Source: Rhizophagus clarus
Lineage: Eukaryota; Glomeromycota; Glomeromycetes; Glomerales; Glomeraceae
Assembly (NCBI GenBank): GCA_015698045.1
Contig: BLAL01000252.1
Coordinates: 1,736,001 to 1,800,000, forward strand
Reading direction: 5' to 3'
DNA: 64,000 nt
The first letter of the stretch is position 1; every line of letters starts with the position of its first letter. Shown one piece after another: positions 25,714 through 38,821 of this stretch. A program made the position numbers and the translations under genes. The notes under the pieces are model-generated. The model did not search any database, was not told the origin of the DNA, and was given only the letters and a program-made list of their open reading frames with translations.

Positions 25714-27647
25714 TTTATTATAATGTTACATACCAACAATTTAGTTAATTGAATTAATTTGATCAAAAAAAAAAAAAAAAATTTTGATCAACCAATAAAA
25801 ATTTGATCCGATAATTTCAATACCAAGATCATGTGATTACTATTTCATATTTGCTGTTCGTAAGGTTTTACCTGAACAATGTCAAATAATATATTCTTTA
25901 GATTTCGGTTTCCAAATCTGCTAGTTAAAACGTTTAAATATTTTATATCAGTCTCATTTAAGGTCCAGATACTGACAATTCTGCTATTGTTTAAATTCCG
26001 GACAAGTTTTAGTATGTGCACATTCAAATGTTGACGTTACACGTATCTTTTCAGTTAATTGATCTACTGAGCTTAGTGTAGTTCTCATTACTGCTCTTGA
26101 TTCTCCTGAATCATTCTTCACATTACACGAACAGGTGCATAAAATGATACTCATGAATTCATGAATTGCAAAAATTAATACTTGAAACTGTAATAATGTG
26201 TATAATGTGTTTAATTAAGATTTGCTTATTTATATCCCAATTTAACCTAGATTGTCGTGGTGCCGTTTGTTTAAATTTAAATTTTCACCTTCTCAAGTGA
26301 AGAAGCGACACAGATGATCGCTTGCAAGCCGTGAAAAAAAGGTGGTACAAAGTTTCCTAAATACTAGCTCAAATAGGTTTAATTAATTCATATGATAAAA
26401 AAACTATGTTGTTAGTTATATGCAGTCTAATGGTTCTTTAAAGAAAGATTTATATAAAGAAATCAAGAACTGAATTTTTAAAAATGATCTTAAAATATTG
26501 AGTAAATATAACATTGTATGTATAGTATATTTGTTTTTATCTATACTGTATGTTGCTCTAAAATCATAATCCGAACCCCTAACCCCTAACTCTTAAACCC
26601 TTGCCTCAACCTTTATTAACCCTGAGGCCTGATCTAGACTAATCCTAATGATCTGGGTAACATAAAGTATAAAGCATTTATTAACACATGACAGTATCTA
26701 CTTACTAGGTCACTATTCATACTTTTATGACTCGGACTATGATCCTGTCAATTACATACCTTCAAATCATACCTTCAAATATTATTTCCATGCCATACAT
26801 TTATTCATTTATCACAAAGCAGTATTTTTAGTAGAAAAAAAAAATGCCAAAATAACCATATTCTTATCCCTTATTCTGTAGGCTAAAATTAATTTTGAAA
26901 AAAATTTAGTATTTTTAGAATATTTCAGTATCTAATGGCCATAAAAAGATAAAATTTAGTTTGTTAAATTCCTCTCGCCAATGTGCATCTAATGGTGACA
27001 ATTTTATATCTCTAAAATTAATAAATAACTGGCTATCTTAATTTGTATTTTTTTAGTTTTTTAACAATAACTTTTTATTTAATAATTACAAAAATGATTA
27101 ATTCTAATAATTTATTAGAATATCCTCATTAAAACCTATAAAATGATACTAAATTCATATTCCTAACATCAATAGATGGCAAAATATATCAATTTAAAAA
27201 AATTTATTGTATAATTATAATAATTCATGATTTTTCCTTGAAAATTTATTAATCAATTAGAATTTTTTTACTATAAAATTTAATATAAAATATTACTTTT
27301 AAAAAAATCGCTAATAATGATCTGCAAAATTCCTTTCAAATTTGGATGGAATACAATTCTTATCCAAAGGTTACCATTCGAAGACAAATCTGAAAATAGT
27401 GACATCATGAATAAACTAACTGCATATCACTCATCCGTTATGAGAAAGCGTAATTATATAAATGACGATTTATTAGTTTCAAAATTTTACAGAAAATGAT
27501 TTATTTTAGATTAACTTAAGCTACAAGTGACTTACATTTTTGATAAATATAAATATTTATTTAAAATAAAAAGAACTAAATAACAAAATATTCGTGCTCA
27601 AATTTTTTAGAAAAATTTTATATTATAAATTATAATTATTATACTTT
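25714..27647. other. Intergenic, 1.9 kb
   Basis: No gene that I can support; two ~60-codon frames here look random. It includes an A-run flanked by TTTGATCAA-type inverted repeats (25755-25795) and a short CCCCTAA-type run (26575-26590) resembling degenerate telomere repeat. Confidence 0.45.
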
Positions 27648-30600
27648 TTACAATTTGGCTTTTGATTTTCCTCCGGCCAAAACGTCTCCAAGTTTTGTAG
27701 CAAGCATCATATTACCTTTAATCTGTTAATTAAATAAATAGTATGTAAGTATTATTTTTTATATTAAGAAAAAAAAAAAATCAAATTTACCTTAAGTTTG
27801 CCGGACATAAATGCCTTCTGTGCATTCAATTTTCCACTTGCTAATTCCAAGAAGTCAGAATCACTCACTCCAATTATAGAGTCAGCTTTTTTTGGTGATG
27901 GTCCAACACCAATTGCACCATCTCCTGTCTTAAAATCTATGTACCATGATTGTTTCTTGCCTTCTGCATTTGTAATATCTATTTGGAAGGATCCTTTTAC
28001 CTAAATTGTAAAATTAAATTTTAAATTTAAATTATAGTATATTTCATTCCAGAATTAAAAATTAATAAATTTACACACCTTCTTTACTTGTGCCTGACGT
28101 TCTGCTGGGGAAGCTGAATTTAATCCAGCTTTGAGCTGCTCGAATACTGATGATGATTGGAATCCAGGTACAGAAACACTATCACTTGAAGCAGCTGATG
28201 AAGTTCCAGAACTAGCCCCCGAATCAGCCGAATCTTTCAATTCCACTGCAGCTGATGCAATACAAGTAACATCGCGTTCAACTACACGAGTTTGAAAAAT
28301 AATCTTACTACCTTCCTATTTTATTACAGATTTATTAAGTATTAATCATATTAATTAATAAATTATCGTAAATACTTAATGAGAAATAAAAATGCTAACC
28401 TTCCACATTTGAGTCTCGAGTGTCTCACCAGGGAATACAGGTGCGGCTAGTCGAGCTTTGATACTCTTAAAAGTATTTGGATCATTATTACCAAATTTAG
28501 ACAAAATATGTTTTCCGGAAATACCATAAGTACACATTCCATGAAGAATCGGAACATCAAAACCTCCCATTGCAGACATATTAGGATCAATATGTAATGG
28601 ATTATAATCACCACTTAAACGATATAAGGCTGCTTGATTCTCAGTTGTTTTTTCTTGTACTACAGCATCCGGGGCGCGTTTTGGTGGTGTGTTTGAAGCT
28701 GAAGCGGCACCTCGATCTTCACCGTTCTTTTTACCACCAAAACCTCCAATCCCACGTATGAATAAAGTGATCTGATTTTCAAATATAATCTCGCCTTTTT
28801 CGTCTGTGGTAGTTACACCAAAAATAAATGACACTCCTTTTCCTTTATCAAGGATATCAATAACATGTGGTGTTGATATTAATTTTCCGGAAGTAGGGAT
28901 TGGCTTCTTAAGCTCAAGATATTGTTCACCGTGTAAAAGCATCATCTATAATATAAAATAACTTATTGTTATATATAATTAGTATAACAGATAATATTTT
29001 AAACATTATACATACCGGATTGAAATCGCCAAGAATTTCACTCATTGGAAAAATTTGCAATAAATTGATTGAAGGGATGACACCGAACGTTGGTATAACG
29101 GAGAAACTTTCGCTATTTTCATAAACCCATTGTAAATCCTTGCGAGTTGCACCGACTCCTAAAGCATAAAGAATTACATCTCTCTCTTTATATTCGAACA
29201 CTTCAGATTTGAATTTTCGTTTTTTTGCAGCCTCTACGTCAATGCTACCACTACTTTCGGATTTAGACTGTCCAGATTCAGCTTTTTGGGCATTGGCAAA
29301 ATTTTCAAAAAATTGTTGTAGTGCTTCTTGTGTGGTTGTTGGATGAGTAGCACGGCCGTCATCGAAGTTGGTTATTACATCCCATTTCGAAGCAATATCT
29401 TCCATAGATAAAGCTTTAGATGTAGGAAAACCGATTCCACCTGCACGTTGCCAACGAACTTGAGCAGCCCAACCACCACCTACTTCGAAAACATTGCCAG
29501 TTGATTGACATGCCTCATGTGCAAGATATCCAACAAATGGAGCAACGTAATCGGGTTTAAAAGCTTCGACCATATCCGGTGGCCATATAGTAGCAGTCAT
29601 ACGAGTACCAGCATTTGGAGCAATTGTATTTACAAGAATATTACTTTTACGTCCTTCCAAAGCAAGAGTATTGCTAAATCCTAAGATTCCGAGTTTGGCT
29701 ATATGAAGAAAAAAAAAAAAAAATTTAAATAAGTATATTTTTTTTAATATTAGATTTTTTAATAAACTGATTTCTAACCTGTACTATAGTTGGTTTGACC
29801 AAAGTTACCATATAAACCGACAGAAGATGCAGTGTTGATTATACGACCGAATTTTTGTTTTGTAAGATGAGGCCAGGCTGCTTTGGTAACCTTATATGTT
29901 CCTCGCAAATGGACTTTTTGTACTAAATCCCAGTCTTGATCTGTCATTCTGGCAAAAGATTTATCTCTCAATATACCAGCATTATTAACAATAATATCGA
30001 CACGGCCAAAAGCTTTTATAGCGGTATCAACGATCTTATCCCCATTTTCAACGGAGTCATAACTTGCAACAGCTTTACCACCAGCTTGTCGAATCTCATC
30101 AACAACTTTGTCAGCTGCACTTGAAGTAGATCCTTGACCGTGAGCACTTACTCCAAGATCATTGACAACAATAGAAGCTCCCAATTTTCCTAGCAACAAA
30201 GCGTATGCACGACCTAACCCACCACCAGCTCCTGTTACAATAGCAACCTTACCATCAAATCTCAAATCATCAGATTTTGGATTAGAAGATAAGGCTTTAG
30301 CCTTCTCAAGTAATCCGACAAAATCGGCATCACCCGGTGAAGAAGGAAAATCAGGGTTTGTAAAATCTGTAATTTCATTCCACTTCGCAGCCACACAACC
30401 TGGTAAGAAAGTATCATCAGCCTTGAAAACAGCACCTTTAGAACGTTCCCATCTGAGTTTGGCAACGAAACCAGCTCCAACTTCGAATAGACTACCATTT
30501 TCTTCGGTAGATTCATGACATAAGTATAAAACAAGTGGTGCCACATACTCAGGTTTAAGAGCTGCGAGAACATCCGGTGGCATAATAGTTTCTGTCATTC

Positions 30601-31552
30601 TAGAAGCTGCAATTGGAGCGATCACATTGGCGTGAATGTTGGACTTCGCGCCTTCTTTAGCAAGTGTTTCAGTGAAGCTTACAAGAGCAAGTTTGGCTAA
30701 AAATCATAAAATGTTATTAAAACAAAAATATGATAATAATTAATAGATATATAAAAAATAAATATATCTAACCTGCACTATAATTTGCTTGTCCAAAATT
30801 TCCATAAATGCCAGCAGCTGATGCTGTATTAATAATTCTGCCAAACTTTTGTTTTCGAAAAATATCCCATGCTGCTTTTGTTACTTTATATGAACCACGA
30901 ACGTGTACAGCTTGAATAAGATCCCAATCAACATCAGTCATTCTTGAGAATGATTTATCACGCAAAATACTATAAAAAATAATTTAATTTAACGACATGT
31001 AATTAAAAAATTTAGCAATAAAAAAATCAATAAGTAAATGATTATTTACCCAGCATTATTAATTACAATATCAACTTTTCCAAACGCTTTCACAGCGGTT
31101 TCAACAATTTTATCGCCATCCTCAACCGAATTATAATTTGCAACTGCTTTACCACCAGCTTTGATAATTTCATCGACTACTTTATCTGCAGCTGCAGATG
31201 ATGAACCATCACCACCTCGAGATACACCAAGGTCGTTAACTACAACATTTGCGCCACGAGATGCAAAGGCCAAAGCATATGCACGTCCAAGACCTTTATG
31301 AAAAAGGAGTTACGAGTTATTCTATTTCCTGCGCCACCTTTGCTAATTTAATGATTGGAGATCGAATTTTGAAGTTACACGGAATATACATTATATACAC
31401 TTGTGAAACTTCTAAAGGATCATTTTTGCGAGAGTTTTCTCGATTCAAAGGAAAAAATTTTATTTTTCCGCGATTAAAATTTCTTTTTACTTACCACCCC
31501 CAGCTCCTGTAACAATAACAGTGCGTCCGTCGAAACGAAGTTCTTGAGCCAT
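27648..31552 (-). CDS. FOX2: Peroxisomal multifunctional enzyme type 2 (FOX2/MFE-2)
   Basis: Peroxisomal beta-oxidation enzyme with 2-enoyl-CoA hydratase 2 and (3R)-hydroxyacyl-CoA dehydrogenase activities. Start [20 protein letters not shown] at 31552. Two tandem short-chain dehydrogenase domains, each with a [12 protein letters not shown] nucleotide loop, NNAG, and an active-site NYS(A/T)G(xAK) Tyr/Lys pair; then a hydratase-2 (MaoC-type) domain with the catalytic block [17 protein letters not shown] and a following LHGMCTYG; then a C-terminal SCP2 sterol-carrier domain (from about 28000 to 27650). The last three residues are AKL, a peroxisomal targeting signal type 1. The SCP2 fusion is usual in animals and in early fungi but absent from yeast Fox2. 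About nine introns, the first ~200 nt long. Confidence 0.94.
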
Positions 31553-32229
31553 AATTCGTTATTTACAGAAGATTTTGTAAACGTATGCAAAAAATATCTA
31601 CAAAAAATATTGAAAGAAAATTAAGACATAATATCTCCAAATAATAACTGATTAAATTCAAAAATTTCATTATAATTGTAACTTACATATAGGCTTGTTT
31701 TGTTTCGAACGAATTCCAATTCTCGTTTTACCGGAAATTAAAAGCAAAATTTTATACGAGTACCAACAAAGAAATACTTATACTTATATTGTATTTTTTA
31801 AGATTTGATGTATAACCACCGACCAACTAGTATTATTCACCTATAGATATTGTAAATAATTAGAGTTATTCTATAAATAACTAAGCGTCAATAAATTTTT
31901 ACTGAACCCTAAAGCTTACCCCTTTAAAAGGGACGTAAAAGTTGAACAAGATGATACGGTAAGAAATTTATGTTTCAAAAAAGTACCCGAATTATTGTTT
32001 TTTTTTTTTTTTTTTTTTTTATCGAAATGTTTTACGTCAAGGACGTGATTAAAAAAAGATGAATTTTTTTTTTTTGAGAGTATTATTATATTGAATTTAT
32101 GTGATACAATTACCTAATTTTAAAACACAAATATCACGAGATGATAGATGTTACATAACGATCTCAATCTTGTTTATTTAATCACTACCTTTTAATAGTA
32201 AATAATAAATTTTGCAATTGAATATCCCA
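31553..32229. promoter_or_regulatory. Upstream region of FOX2
   Basis: Likely FOX2 promoter side. It contains a poly-T run (about 31999-32020) and a CCCCTTTAAAAGGG palindrome (around 31919-31932). No gene seen. Confidence 0.35.
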
Positions 32230-32650
32230 ACCTTTTTAAATATAATTATATTAGATTTATTGCGAGTAGAAGCGCACTTAGGAAGCCTCAATTCAAGAAG
32301 GCATCTCAAATCTAGCAGTAATTTCATCGGCCTTAGCATTTGGCGGGAGTGAAATATCACAAGTAAAGGAACCATATCGACGTTCTCTAATATGAGTATT
32401 TCCTTTTTTATATCTATCTTCTTGCTTGAGTTCACCAGAAATTACTAGAGCATTGTCACGAACATCAACGTTAATTTGATCCTTTTTCAATCCCTATAAA
32501 AAGTATATTGTTTGTAAAGTATTTTTCATAAAATACGTACTGGTAATTCAGCATTGATGGCATATTCTTTTAGTTTTCATGAATTGTCAATTGCAGGATT
32601 AAAGTTAGCAACTTCTGCACTATTTCCACCACGTCTGGACACGTTCAAAT
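32230..32650 (-). pseudogene. Small heat-shock protein (HSP20) pseudogene
   Basis: Remains of an alpha-crystallin/HSP20 domain. On the minus strand: NFNPAID, a stop (TGA at the position of a family residue), KEYAINAELP, then a GTACGT...AG intron joining to GLKKDQINVDVRDNALVISG, RYKKGNTHIRERRYGSFTCD and SLPPNAKADEITARFE. After this the frame breaks: ARFE is followed by a stop in the original frame, while LLELRLPKCASTRNK, the expected C-terminal strand, continues in another frame. The N-terminal arm is missing. HSP20 proteins are ATP-independent chaperones; this copy cannot make a full one. Confidence 0.83.
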
Positions 32651-35600
32651 ACGATTAATGTTGTTATCTAAATCTCAGCCATTTTTCGTGTTTAAAAAAT
32701 CCGAGTATTTTTTATATTTGCATGAATTCTGAATTTTGGAAACTACTTTTAGCGGTTTCACGTGACACATATCGGTTGAAATCAGCCGATATGAGTAAAT
32801 CGTATGAAAATCACTGCTAAGCTTCTGGGCTTAACAAGAAAGAGGATTTTTAAGGGCTTATTCCTTAACCGTAATGATGTAACGTAACCGGGAAAATTAT
32901 ATTTTAAAAATAAAATATGTTATCACTTTTTATATCACATGACTTCAAATTTGAAAATTAACTTGCGTAACACTTATGCGGTAAACTAATCCCTTGCCTA
33001 ATTCTAATTCAGCATATCAATCCAGCTATTATTTTTTCTAAATGATTCAGATTTTTATTATTAACATTTAAATTAGTTAAAAATTATGAAATATTAATTT
33101 TTAGTCATTTAACCAAAAAGTGTTAATAGAGGCTAAAGGCTAGAATTAGAAGCAACTAAAATTTGCATCAACAATTATGGGTGTCCAGAGCGAATGCGAT
33201 ATTAGGTATAAGTTCACGTGACGACTTCAGTTTCCTAGCTAGTTATTAGTAGATTTTACCTAGTATTATCACAGAACAAACAATTACAGTATTACTAGGT
33301 ATATACCTAAAAAATAATTAAAACCTTATTAAAATTATTAAAATTACTGCGAAAAAAATGTTCTGCTACTTTGAATTAATTTTTTATCGGAGTTAGCAAA
33401 CCAAACCACTTATTGATAAACCAATTTCTTAAAAGATTATCACTGCAGTAAATGGTTGGAAAAGTTCTTTGGCCGTTTATTGATTTAAGAATTTTGTAAT
33501 ATTGTACTATGAACCAATTGAAGCACTCAACAAATAAATAATAATAAAAGATAAAATTTTAAATGTAAGTAAAAAAATTATTCTAACCTATAGTTTCTCA
33601 TTCATCGAATTTTTTTTGTTTCTGTCCATCTCATGTAATTTTTTCGCTTCTTCTTTAGCTATCTCCACCGTGGATAAGATGGCTGCTGATTACCATTTGT
33701 ATCTCACGATCGATCCCACGATATATGTTTTATGTATATTGTAATATTTGGATCTGCTTTAAATCTATTCAAGATTTTTGGCGGAATATCTTGCAGGCTG
33801 GGTGATTATTGCCGGCAGTTGAGTCAGTCAACACTTGTTTGGAGAACAGTAATAAAATTCACGGTTGCGGATTCTGGGAGTGATACCCAATTGGTCTATA
33901 AAAAATCTTATACTCTAGAAATAATCTTGAAAGAACGTGCTTATTTGGATAAACAAAACAAAAAAGGCAGACACCCATTTTTTAATTTTATTAATTTTAT
34001 TAATTGGCCTAACTGACCGACCTCTTTTCATATATTCATGTTATTTATTAATGTTTTTGATTGATAATAGTTTAACGTTTTAAATTTTGAATGTGTTCTA
34101 TTTTTGAGTAAATTATATAATAAACTAGATAATTTAAAGCCGGTACTCGTTAATTTCTTTTCATCATATTCTGCATTGAAAATATTTTTCTTCATATCAA
34201 TACTATGACAGAAGCTTCCAAGAAAATTATAAGTTCATAATAAACGGATGAATGGAAGTCTCTTCCAATGATTCTGTCTAAATTATAGTACAAATAATCT
34301 ATAATAAGATCATCAATCATCAAACTCGTTTGCAAAATGCTTTTAATAAGAACTTTAAACTTGAACTGTAAACCATATCATCTAATTTGTCATTTCCAGT
34401 ACCTGTTCACTTTTGTTCCCAAATTTTACTATCATTTCATCCCGGAAAAAGTCTCTTATCTTCTTGCTTTTCACAATCCAATTTCTGGATCCAAATTGGA
34501 TATTTACACAAACGTTCAATAAGTATAATTTGCGAATCAAAATCACTCATGAATTGGTTTTTGATCTATCAACTCATTAAAGGATTTAAATAACTTGATT
34601 GAGTCCAATTTATTATCAAATTTTATCTTTGCTTGTTGTTGTCATATCTTTTTCTAAAGGATCGGTAAAAATGGGATATAATCGCTATCTGAAATCGAGA
34701 AGGGTAGTCTTGTATGTCAACAAAGGTAAGCTCAAAGCAAGGTACTCTACTCCAAGAAACCAGCACACAGCGCTTTACGCCTTTGGTATTTGCTAAAGAC
34801 TATCGAAGAAATATCCACCTTTCGTTTCTAATTAACACCATGCTCCTGGTTTGCAAGAGTCGATGTGCTGAAATTCCGGTTATTATTTCAGAAGTAAAAC
34901 CTAATTATTATTGGTGAATGAAGTATTTAAAGGAACATTATTTGTTTTTAAATTAAGAAATCCTTGTTGTATATCAAATGAATAAAGGAAGAAAAAGAAA
35001 ATAGGTCTTTAATATATACTTTTTTTTACAGATATGCAAAAGAAGATAATTTAAGATGGAAATTTGTTTTCTAAAATGATATTCTTCGTGATTGTACAGT
35101 AGTCACGACCGCAGCATGTGAACACGTCGTGACGTGACTAATTTTATCTTTTAGATTAGATTGGTGATTTTAACAGAGTCACGAGACTAAATATTTTTTC
35201 TAAGACGAAATAATAATTTTTTGCACAAATCAACCATTATTGTACTTTACAATGAATGAATGAGTTGTATTTATTTATCTGTTTATATTTATTCTTATTT
35301 TTTGGTTTTTCCAGGTAATGGAAATAGCGATCTGATCTAGATTCTAGATCACTATTCAGCTGACGAATTTAGCATCGGGTACAACTCTATAATATAAAAA
35401 GTTTTCTACACAGTTGTTTAAACTTCATGCATATCATAGTCACATTTCGACTTTAAAAAAATTTTTATAATATCAAATTTTTTACAAATTTACTTAAAAA
35501 GCTCGTTAAGAATCTATTCTGGTATATGTTTAGTATGATCCGTCGCGTCCGAATACAGAAATACAAGTAAAACGACTCCCGGTTCGAATTAACATAGATA

Positions 35601-36342
35601 AACCGTGACTTTGGTATTTCATATTAAAATAGTCATTTTATTCTGTGTTTAGATAAATATATATAAAAGAACATTATGTAAATTTGTCGGATTAAATACT
35701 GAACTAGCATTTGTGCTTTTAGTACGTGTCAAATGTTAACATCGCTATTATCTTATGTACGAATATAATAATATCAATATTCGTTTTTAAATTATTCAGA
35801 TTTTCGGTTCCAAACTTTTAATTTTAAAAAAAAAAAAAAAAAAATTCTCGTCTTCCGTATACTGAGAATTTTATTTATAAAAGTTACTCGTGCAGAAAAA
35901 TTTTACAAAGATCGTAAATTTGTTATTACGATATAACCCGAATTACTGATCGGTGGGCACAAAATGTCTGAGCGTATTTATAAGGAAAGTATCAAGTAAT
36001 TAAGTAATTATAAAAAGAAAGGGTCTTGCTATGTCCTTTATGATCACTGCAACCTTGTTAGTAACGTGGCTTTTTAAATAATCAGGTTTATGTACAATCG
36101 ATTATAGTACAGATTTTATTGATTACTAGTTTCAGATTACCAAATCAAGCTTTTTTACGAGTAAACATACATATATCTCATTTTTGAAATTAATTAATGA
36201 TACTTTATTTCCTTCAATATAATATTTATGATTGAGTAAAATAAATAATTTTAAAAAAATTAAATTCGGGAAAGACAAAAAAATTATTGCATGCCTTAAT
36301 AGGTAAAATATATATCTATATTATTATCATTATTTCATTCAT
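32651..36342. other. 3.7 kb with no recognised gene
   Basis: GC content is a little higher than the transposon areas. Several patches stay open for 60-95 codons (for example 33732-34016 and 34599-34796 on plus; LIIDYLYYNLDRIIGRDFHS near 34220-34300 on minus), but none shows a family motif or a convincing exon chain. It may be a decayed lineage-specific gene. A hairpin ATATCGG...CCGATAT lies at about 32769-32792. Confidence 0.4.
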
Positions 36343-36835
36343 TCATCCATGCCTATTTTTCAATGCGTTAGCGACGGATACGGGAACTGGTGGAAAATAA
36401 AAAAAAAAATTAATCCAATATTGAAAAATCCTTCAATTTCAAATTTTCTTTAAAGTGATACTCACTAACAATAATGATGACAACTATCAATGTTACAATT
36501 ACACCATAAGTGAACCATTTTCTTTTAGTAGCGTCTTTATACCAAGGACCAGAATTTTTCCAAGGTTCAACATTTTCCTCGATGCTATGAGTTTCATAAG
36601 CTGATAATTCCAAATCATTATTAGGCGATCGATCAAACCCTGACGATTCTGTGTTGGCTAAAATAAAAAGATTTATTATTCAATTTACATATTTTTTAAT
36701 ATAGTAAAAAAAAAAAATATATTAAATAATGTATTCATTACATTTTATGTCTTTTTTTTCGGAGCTAGAACCTTGAGGCACACTAAAACTGATATTTTTT
36801 CCTTCACTTGTAGAAGGTGTATTTTCTTGACTCAT
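36343..36835 (-). CDS. Small single-pass membrane protein, unknown
   Basis: Three exons (36742-36835, 36466-36657, 36343-36386) join in frame to 109 codons. The N-terminal half is Ser/Glu/Asn-rich and probably disordered (start MSQENTPSTSEGKNISFSVP). A WKNSGPWYKDATKRKW segment precedes one strongly hydrophobic helix (FTYGVIVTLIVVIIIVIPVS, about residues 78-97), and the tail is short and basic (NALKNRHG). This looks like a tail-anchored or type II-like protein with its N-terminus in the cytosol (inference). I do not recognise the family. Divergent from the dsRNA-binding-like gene, 361 bp away. Confidence 0.7.
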
Positions 36836-37196
36836 ATTTTTTCTCCTCGGAAAAAAAGAAAATAATTATTCTGAAAAAAAAAAATTCATTACTGCTTAAA
36901 AACTTTCTCTTGGCGTACGAGAAATATGATATCATGTACTAACATATGATCGTGGGAAATTGTTAAAATGACTCGGAATGGGGTCATATCCGCCGATCTG
37001 CATGACCATCCAACATTATTAAAATATCACATGCTATGTCATTGGTTATCATAAAAGTTAGCTGATTGTGAATTTGTGATATATGACGTATAACGTACAT
37101 GTATCACAATCAAGCATCAAAAATACGCGTAGAATGAAATTCATTCACTAGCCATTTTTTTTTTTTAAGCACATACTGTATCTCTAAATATCAAAA
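36836..37196. promoter_or_regulatory. Divergent intergenic region
   Basis: Between the small membrane protein gene and the dsRNA-binding-like gene. It contains a stretch of mixed composition with TATGACGTATAACGTACATG-like words (around 37080-37105). No further gene. Confidence 0.35.
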
Positions 37197-38467
37197 ATGC
37201 CAATTAGTAATACAGCAAATACAAGAAATGCTCCTTCTGCTTCTGCCACGCGTTCTATTGCAGGAACAAGCAGCAGCGGTCTAACAGTTTCTAATGCAAC
37301 GAATGCTCCTTCTGCTCCTGCTCCTGTTACGCGTTCTACTGTAGGAACAAGTAATGTTTTAACAATTTCTAATACGACAAATACTTCTTCTGCTCCTGCT
37401 ACGCAACCTACTGAAAGTATAACCAACCCTTCTAAACGACCAATTGCATCTATTGTCAATCCGTGCACTTTCTTAAATACGTATCATCAAGTGATTAAAA
37501 CTCAAGATCCGCCTAATTACAAGTTTTCTCTTATTAAGAGACCAAAAGGTTATGTCGCAGAACTTAATTATCTAGGTGAATCTTGGAAATCACATCCAAA
37601 AAATAATAAAAAGGAATCGAAAGAAGAAGTAGCGACACTGTGTGCTGATTCTATAGAGTCCAAACATCATTTTAATTTTTTAAAAGTTTTGCATGTCTTG
37701 GAAAAATTTGGTTCTCAAAAGGCCAGAATTGCAAAAGATAACTATCTGGTCGATACAACTCCTGAAATCGTCAAATGGTATAATGCAGAACGAATGTTAT
37801 CATCCCCAAAGTCAATGCGAGTCTTGCTCCTTGAACTTTGTCAAAAGTATAGTTTCGGTCATCCCCGATTTTATCTAAAAAGTGGGCCTAACAATCATTT
37901 GAATTACTACAAATGTTGTGTCGATCAAAGATCATGGGAACCCGACACGGGTTTCTCAAAAAAATCCGATGCAAAAAATCATGTAGCAACTCGCGCTTTT
38001 AATAGTTTATTCCATGAAATTAAATCTCGTGAAGAAGAGGAAATTAAGAAAAAAATTGAACAAATGAAAAATCTGCGTGCCAAGTTCAGAATGAAAAAGG
38101 AAATTAAGGTAGTTAAAATAAAATATTTAATGTCATTCGTATTTCTCAATTACTAATTTATAATTTCGACCATTTTCACACTTGTAAAAAAGTATATCAC
38201 ACTGCTTCACGACGCGGCGGGAAAAAAGCATTGGACAATAAATTATGAGTATCAATCTAATAATGATGGTAATTATTATAATATTAAGGATATATGAGTT
38301 CTAGCGGCGGTTTTATAACAGATAACTTCTTCTACTTAGGAATTATCGCTCACGTTCATGTCGGGGCAAAAAGATTCTCTGGGTCACCTCAAATTTCAAA
38401 AAATGCTGCTAAAGAAGACGTTTCCCGAATCGCTTACGGAAATTTCGTTTTGAATGGAGATTTCTAA
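37197..38467 (+). CDS. Protein with three divergent dsRNA-binding-like domains
   Basis: Three exons (37197-38108, 38193-38268, 38322-38467) join in phase to 377 codons; the second and third are easily missed because each is short. Residues 1-85 are Ala/Ser/Thr/Asn-rich with an imperfect repeat (SNTxNxxSAPAxxxT). Three segments then each show the helix, three strands, helix order of a dsRBM. (1) FLNTYHQVIKTQDPPNYKFS ... YVAELNYLGESWKS ... KKESKEEVATLCADS. (2) MRVLLLELCQKYSFGHPRFY ... YYKCCVDQRSWE ... SKKSDAKNHVATRAFNS. (3) ITLLHDAAGKKHWTINYEYQ ... IIAHVHVGAKRFSGSPQ ... SKNAAKEDVSRIAYGNF. The SKK/SKN-x-AK-x-x-(V/A)A helix start is the best marker. Domains 2 and 3 are linked by a Glu/Lys-rich coiled stretch (about 278-300). 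The dsRBM assignment is inference from motif order. A role in RNA silencing or RNA editing-type work is possible but unproven. Confidence 0.72.
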
Positions 38468-38821
38468 GAATTCGCTTTTTCTAATTTATGCCTCTGCTAG
38501 AACTCGAGATATATTGAGAAAAATTCAGATGAAATAATCATTTGTATGATTCTTTTTTTTTTTTTTTTTCTCTCTCCTTTTGTTTACAACTAATATTTTA
38601 AATTTTTTATTCTTAATTCAGGTTACAATCTGCGTCCTCCAAATACGATTTTCACTTTTAAAATCATTAAAAGTCTTTAAGTAATTTCACAAAGTTAACT
38701 AATTATAATTATCAAAATTTATTAAAAGATAATGTACTTTTATTATGTACTTTTAATATGTACTCTTAATACGAATCCAACTTAAGGCTAAACATGAAGG
38801 GAGTGTTTTCATATCAATAAT
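38468..38821. other. Convergent intergenic region
   Basis: Between the dsRNA-binding-like gene and ureD, with a poly-T tract near 38551-38570. Nothing else seen. Confidence 0.4.

Noticed and set aside
25845-26027. 60-codon frame upstream of WDR3
   Set aside because: No family motif, no exon chain, and a length expected by chance.
33600-33690. Minus-strand stretch reading IAKEEAKKLHEMDRN
   Set aside because: A single short exon-like patch with a stop just upstream and no partner exon.
33732-34016. 94-codon frame
   Set aside because: The first half looks protein-like but no homologous pattern, splice partner or conserved context was found. Kept only as part of the unassigned region.
35540-35600. 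GGTTCGAATT, resembling a tRNA T-loop
   Set aside because: The bases on either side do not pair as a T-stem and no acceptor or anticodon stem can be placed.
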